Shown in pieces: positions 61,379-64,000 of a DNA stretch of 64,000 bases. Position 1 is the first letter of the stretch. Each line of letters opens with the position of its first letter. This DNA comes from Rhodoblastus sp963828185 (lineage in GTDB: Bacteria > Pseudomonadota > Alphaproteobacteria > Rhizobiales > Beijerinckiaceae), in contig CAWHDV010000017.1 in assembly GCA_963828185.1 (NCBI GenBank), positions 496,001 to 560,000 of the forward strand. The letters run 5' to 3'. A program made the position numbers and the translations under genes. The notes below the pieces were generated by a model. The model was not told the origin of the DNA. It searched no databases and saw only the letters and a program-made list of their open reading frames with translations.

Positions 61379-62060
61379 TCACCCGATTTCGCTTAAGGCG
61401 ATTTTTGTCGCGCGGCGCCGTTCGGCGTTTTCGCCGCCTGGTGGACCGATACTTTTGATCACGCGTTCGAAGGAAGGGGAAGGAGGAAGGGGCTTCACGC
61501 CCCGTCCTTCAAGGACCGAGCGGGGCGAGCGCGCCGGGCAGGCTGGCGAAGAGCCCGGCTTCCGGATGACATGACCGGCGGCAAAGGCCAAACGGACGTG
61601 GCTTGCGGTTTCAATCACGCGCGCGGCGATCTTGATCAGGCGCAGCCGCAAGGTCGAGAACTCGGCTTTCGCCAGATCGCGCGGTTTGGGAATGGCGTCG
61701 CGCACGGTCAACATCAACCAGTAGGCGGCGGTATGCAGGTCGCAAGTGTCATCGATATCGAGCGTGACCGAGGATGGCGGCGCCTCATAGCAGGCAATCC
61801 ATTGCTCGACGAGGGCGTAGGTCGGGCGGATGGCGTCTTTCAGCGACGGCGCGTTCTCCGGCCGCGACAGCGTCGGCTGCGAACACAGGTCCGCGCCGGT
61901 GTCGGGTAACCGACCGCAAGCCACCAGCCGGTCGGCGAGACCAATGCGCTGCTCGGCCATCGACAGCAGGATGACGCCACCACCCGCCATCGAAAGCAGC
62001 TGTGATTTTCTGGCCGGAGACGGCTGGAAACGAAAACGGCAGGAGATTATCGTCGGTCAT
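61379..62060 (-). pseudogene. Internally deleted IS1380-family transposase
   Basis: The start at 62060 reads DDNLLPFSFPAVSGQKITAA; after a frameshift LLSMAEQRIGLADRLVACG, CSQPTLSRPENAPSL and SSVTLDIDDTCD follow. The sequence then jumps to the C-terminal end: YWLMLTVRDAIPKPRDLAKA and LIKIAARVIETASHVRLAFA. The catalytic middle, over half of the usual 430-450 residues, is missing. The 265 bp upstream (62061-62325) hold no gene but an AT-rich promoter-like stretch before the TadG-like gene. Confidence 0.8.
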
Positions 62061-62325
62061 GCGGGCGGGGCTGGCGCGAAACGCGCGGGAGGGTTGGTGT
62101 AAGCAACCAGAGTCTACGCCGTATCATGGCCTTACGCCACGCTCGCCAGCCTCAAATCGCCCCGTCATGAATTAGAACGGTTAATGACTTACAAGTCGCA
62201 TAATCCATCTAGAAACAATTGGTTGGCTGTTTTATTTTGTCGGACGCAAGTCATGCGTGATGATTGAACGCATTTGGTTGTTTTTCATTAATTCGTTGTT
62301 AGAAAAATTACGGGCCTCTTAGCGC

Positions 62326-63984
62326 ATGAATAACAGCTACTTATGTCGGCACCCCATGCGTCTCCATTCCCTTGCGGTAATCGCCAAGTGGCTTCCCCGT
62401 CGTTTCGTCGATGAGCAAGGCTCAGTCGCCGTCATTTTTGCTTTAGCTGTCATACCGTTGATGGCCATGGTCGGCGTCGCGATCGATTACGGCGGTTATA
62501 TCGACGCGCGCAGCCGCGCGCAATCGGCGTTGGACAGCGCCGTGCTGGGAGCCGTCGCGCAGAATTCGACAAGCGCCGCCTCCAACATGTTCCTCGCGGG
62601 CGCGACGCAGAGCGGGCTCACGATGACGGGATCGCCGAGTTTTGTCGTCAATGCCGACGGCAGCGTCACCGGAACCGCCAGCGGCACGATGCCGACGAGT
62701 TTCACAGCCCTTGTCGGCGCATCCTCCATGGCTTTCACGGTGACGAGCAAGGCCGCCATGGCGACCAAGTCGACCACAACGACGGTGGAGACGCCAACGA
62801 CAACGTATACGCCGACGACGGTGGTGACGCCGACGACAACGTATGTGACCACGACGGTGGACGTGGCGTCGACGGTGGATGTGGCGTCGACGGTGGAGAC
62901 GCCGACGACGACGACGACGACGACGACAACGAAGACGCCGAACGCGGTTTGCATCCTGCTGCTCAATTCCAGCAAGGTGTCACAAGCTTTGCTGGTCAAC
63001 GGCAATTTCAATCTCACCGGCCCCAATTGTGAAATAGATGTCGCTTCGACCGTGGCCCCGGAGGCGATATTCAACAGCGGGGACAATATCCAGGTTCAGC
63101 ACATTTGCGTAGAAGGCTCGACGGTTACCCAAAACAGCGTGAGCATCCCCGACCTGTCGCTCAACTGCGCCACTGCCGCAGATCCGTTCAACGGCAAACT
63201 CCCCGCGATCACCGTCTCGAATATCACGCCCTCCTTTAGCAACGAGAATTATAGCGGCAACACCACGTTAAATCCTGGTCTTTATACCGGCGGCAATTTC
63301 AACTTTAACGGTTCTGGCACCGTGACCTTGAATCCAGGCCTATATGTCTTCAGCGGGACGCACTGGAACATCAACAGCGGGTGGACGTTCAAAGGAACTG
63401 GGGTCACGTTCTATTTCGCCGATAGTAACTCCTACATCCAGTTCAATAGCGGCGTGACCCTTGACATGACTGCGCCGACCACCGGAACCTACGCCAATAT
63501 CCTGATCTACGAGCCGAACGGCCTGTCGACGTCTTCGTTCACGATCAACGCCGGGTCAGCGCAAAACATGAGCGGCCTGATCTATCTGCCCAGCCGAAAC
63601 ATCACCTTCAACGCGGGGTCGAATGTCAACAGCGGCAGCGAAGGCATAACCATGGTGTTCAATACGTTGATCCTGAACAGCAACGACACCTCCGGTCAAA
63701 CCTGGAACATCGCGCCTGGCGCCTCGCCGATCGGCGCGATCGCCTACGCGTCTGGCGCCCCGGTGATCGGTTCCAAGACATACAGCACGTCGACATCGAC
63801 GACATCGACGACGACGACCTATACGGCGACGACGGTGGAGACGCCGACGACAGTCTATACGCCGACGACGGTGGTGACGCCTACGACAACCTATACAACG
63901 ACGACCGTGGAGACGCCCACGACAACCTACACGCCGACGACGACGACGACGACCGCGAATGTCGGCCCCCACCTGCTGCAATAA
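62326..63984 (+). CDS. TadG-like pilus-assembly/surface protein with two threonine-rich islands
   Basis: A 552-residue protein. After a short start comes VDEQGSVAVIFALAVIPLMA and VGVAIDYGGYIDARSRAQSA, the membrane anchor of TadE/TadG proteins. Residues about 148-205 are a threonine-rich repeat (VETPTTTYTPTTVVTPTTTY). The middle, about 205-480, is a beta-rich domain (LNPGLYTGGNFNFNGSGTV, GLIYLPSRNITFNAGSNV). Residues about 485-544 repeat the threonine-rich pattern with VETPTT and YTPTT units. It is probably tethered to the inner membrane and extends outward. An internal ATG at 62356 is an alternative start. No other tad genes are in the window. Confidence 0.8.
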   Translation: MNNSYLCRHPMRLHSLAVIAKWLPRRFVDEQGSVAVIFALAVIPLMAMVGVAIDYGGYIDARSRAQSALDSAVLGAVAQNSTSAASNMFLAGATQSGLTMTGSPSFVVNADGSVTGTASGTMPTSFTALVGASSMAFTVTSKAAMATKSTTTTVETPTTTYTPTTVVTPTTTYVTTTVDVASTVDVASTVETPTTTTTTTTTKTPNAVCILLLNSSKVSQALLVNGNFNLTGPNCEIDVASTVAPEAIFNSGDNIQVQHICVEGSTVTQNSVSIPDLSLNCATAADPFNGKLPAITVSNITPSFSNENYSGNTTLNPGLYTGGNFNFNGSGTVTLNPGLYVFSGTHWNINSGWTFKGTGVTFYFADSNSYIQFNSGVTLDMTAPTTGTYANILIYEPNGLSTSSFTINAGSAQNMSGLIYLPSRNITFNAGSNVNSGSEGITMVFNTLILNSNDTSGQTWNIAPGASPIGAIAYASGAPVIGSKTYSTSTSTTSTTTTYTATTVETPTTVYTPTTVVTPTTTYTTTTVETPTTTYTPTTTTTTANVGPHLLQ

Positions 63985-64000
63985 GGTTCGGGCCGGGCGT

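Overview
The window is GC-rich DNA from an alphaproteobacterium, most likely of the order Hyphomicrobiales. I infer this from the ExoP/Wzc-type polysaccharide kinase, the Ros/MucR-type regulators, the many XRE regulators of the 'IDxHVGxRIRxRR' kind and the overall gene style. I cannot name the species from sequence alone. No rRNA, tRNA or CRISPR array was seen.

Region 1 (1-20.9 kb, all minus strand) is an exopolysaccharide / surface-polysaccharide cluster. In transcription order from about 20.8 kb it runs: wza-like export lipoprotein (frameshifted near its end), beta-barrel outer-membrane protein, glycine-rich secreted protein, NusG/RfaH-like antiterminator, Wzy/O-antigen-ligase-like membrane protein, Wzc/ExoP-like tyrosine kinase, small membrane protein, methyltransferase, asparagine-synthase-like amidotransferase, glycosyltransferase, Wzm/Wzt ABC exporter (wzm carries an in-frame stop), then glycosyltransferases, an FkbM methyltransferase and a GT11 fucosyltransferase. 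Remnants of ISAs1-like and IS200-like elements lie in the glycosyltransferase end. The 1.8-5 kb genes are visibly more AT-rich than the rest, which suggests exchange of the glycan-specific part. A UDP-glucose dehydrogenase gene (23.2 kb, plus strand) supplies UDP-glucuronate.

Region 2 (21-35 kb) holds a recurring small module: an XRE-type regulator next to a 60-85 residue helical protein. Four such pairs occur, plus a MucR-like gene in one of them. Three of the small-protein genes have an FNR/FixK-type box about 60-90 bp upstream. A molybdenum hydroxylase gene pair (isoquinoline 1-oxidoreductase type) sits between them, its large subunit broken by two frameshifts.

Region 3 (35-51 kb) is a mobile and defence-like accessory zone. 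It contains a primase/helicase-like gene, an IS3 remnant, an XRE-unknown-Doc operon, a 3.04 kb IS1595-family transposon with terminal inverted repeats that carries vapBC and other passengers, further VapBC pairs (one truncated), decayed DNA, and two overlapping tyrosine-recombinase-like genes. The first recombinase is large and appears to lack the catalytic tyrosine; the second keeps it.

Region 4 (51.9-60.6 kb) is a hyfBCEFGI-like operon for a six-subunit membrane complex related to hydrogenase-4 and complex I. Its large subunit has Ser-Gly-Asp-Ser where [NiFe] hydrogenases have the first Cys-x-x-Cys, so it resembles the energy-converting-hydrogenase-related (Ehr) complexes rather than a true hydrogenase. 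A TTG-initiated XRE regulator is divergent from it and a decayed FAD oxidoreductase follows it.

Region 5 (60.7-64 kb) has a second copy of the MucR-like gene with its 3' flank, an internally deleted IS1380 transposase, and a TadG-like protein whose central domain is bracketed by two threonine-rich repeat islands.

At least seven genes show single-base frameshifts or an in-frame stop. Either the region is decaying or the sequence contains indel errors; both readings are kept open below.
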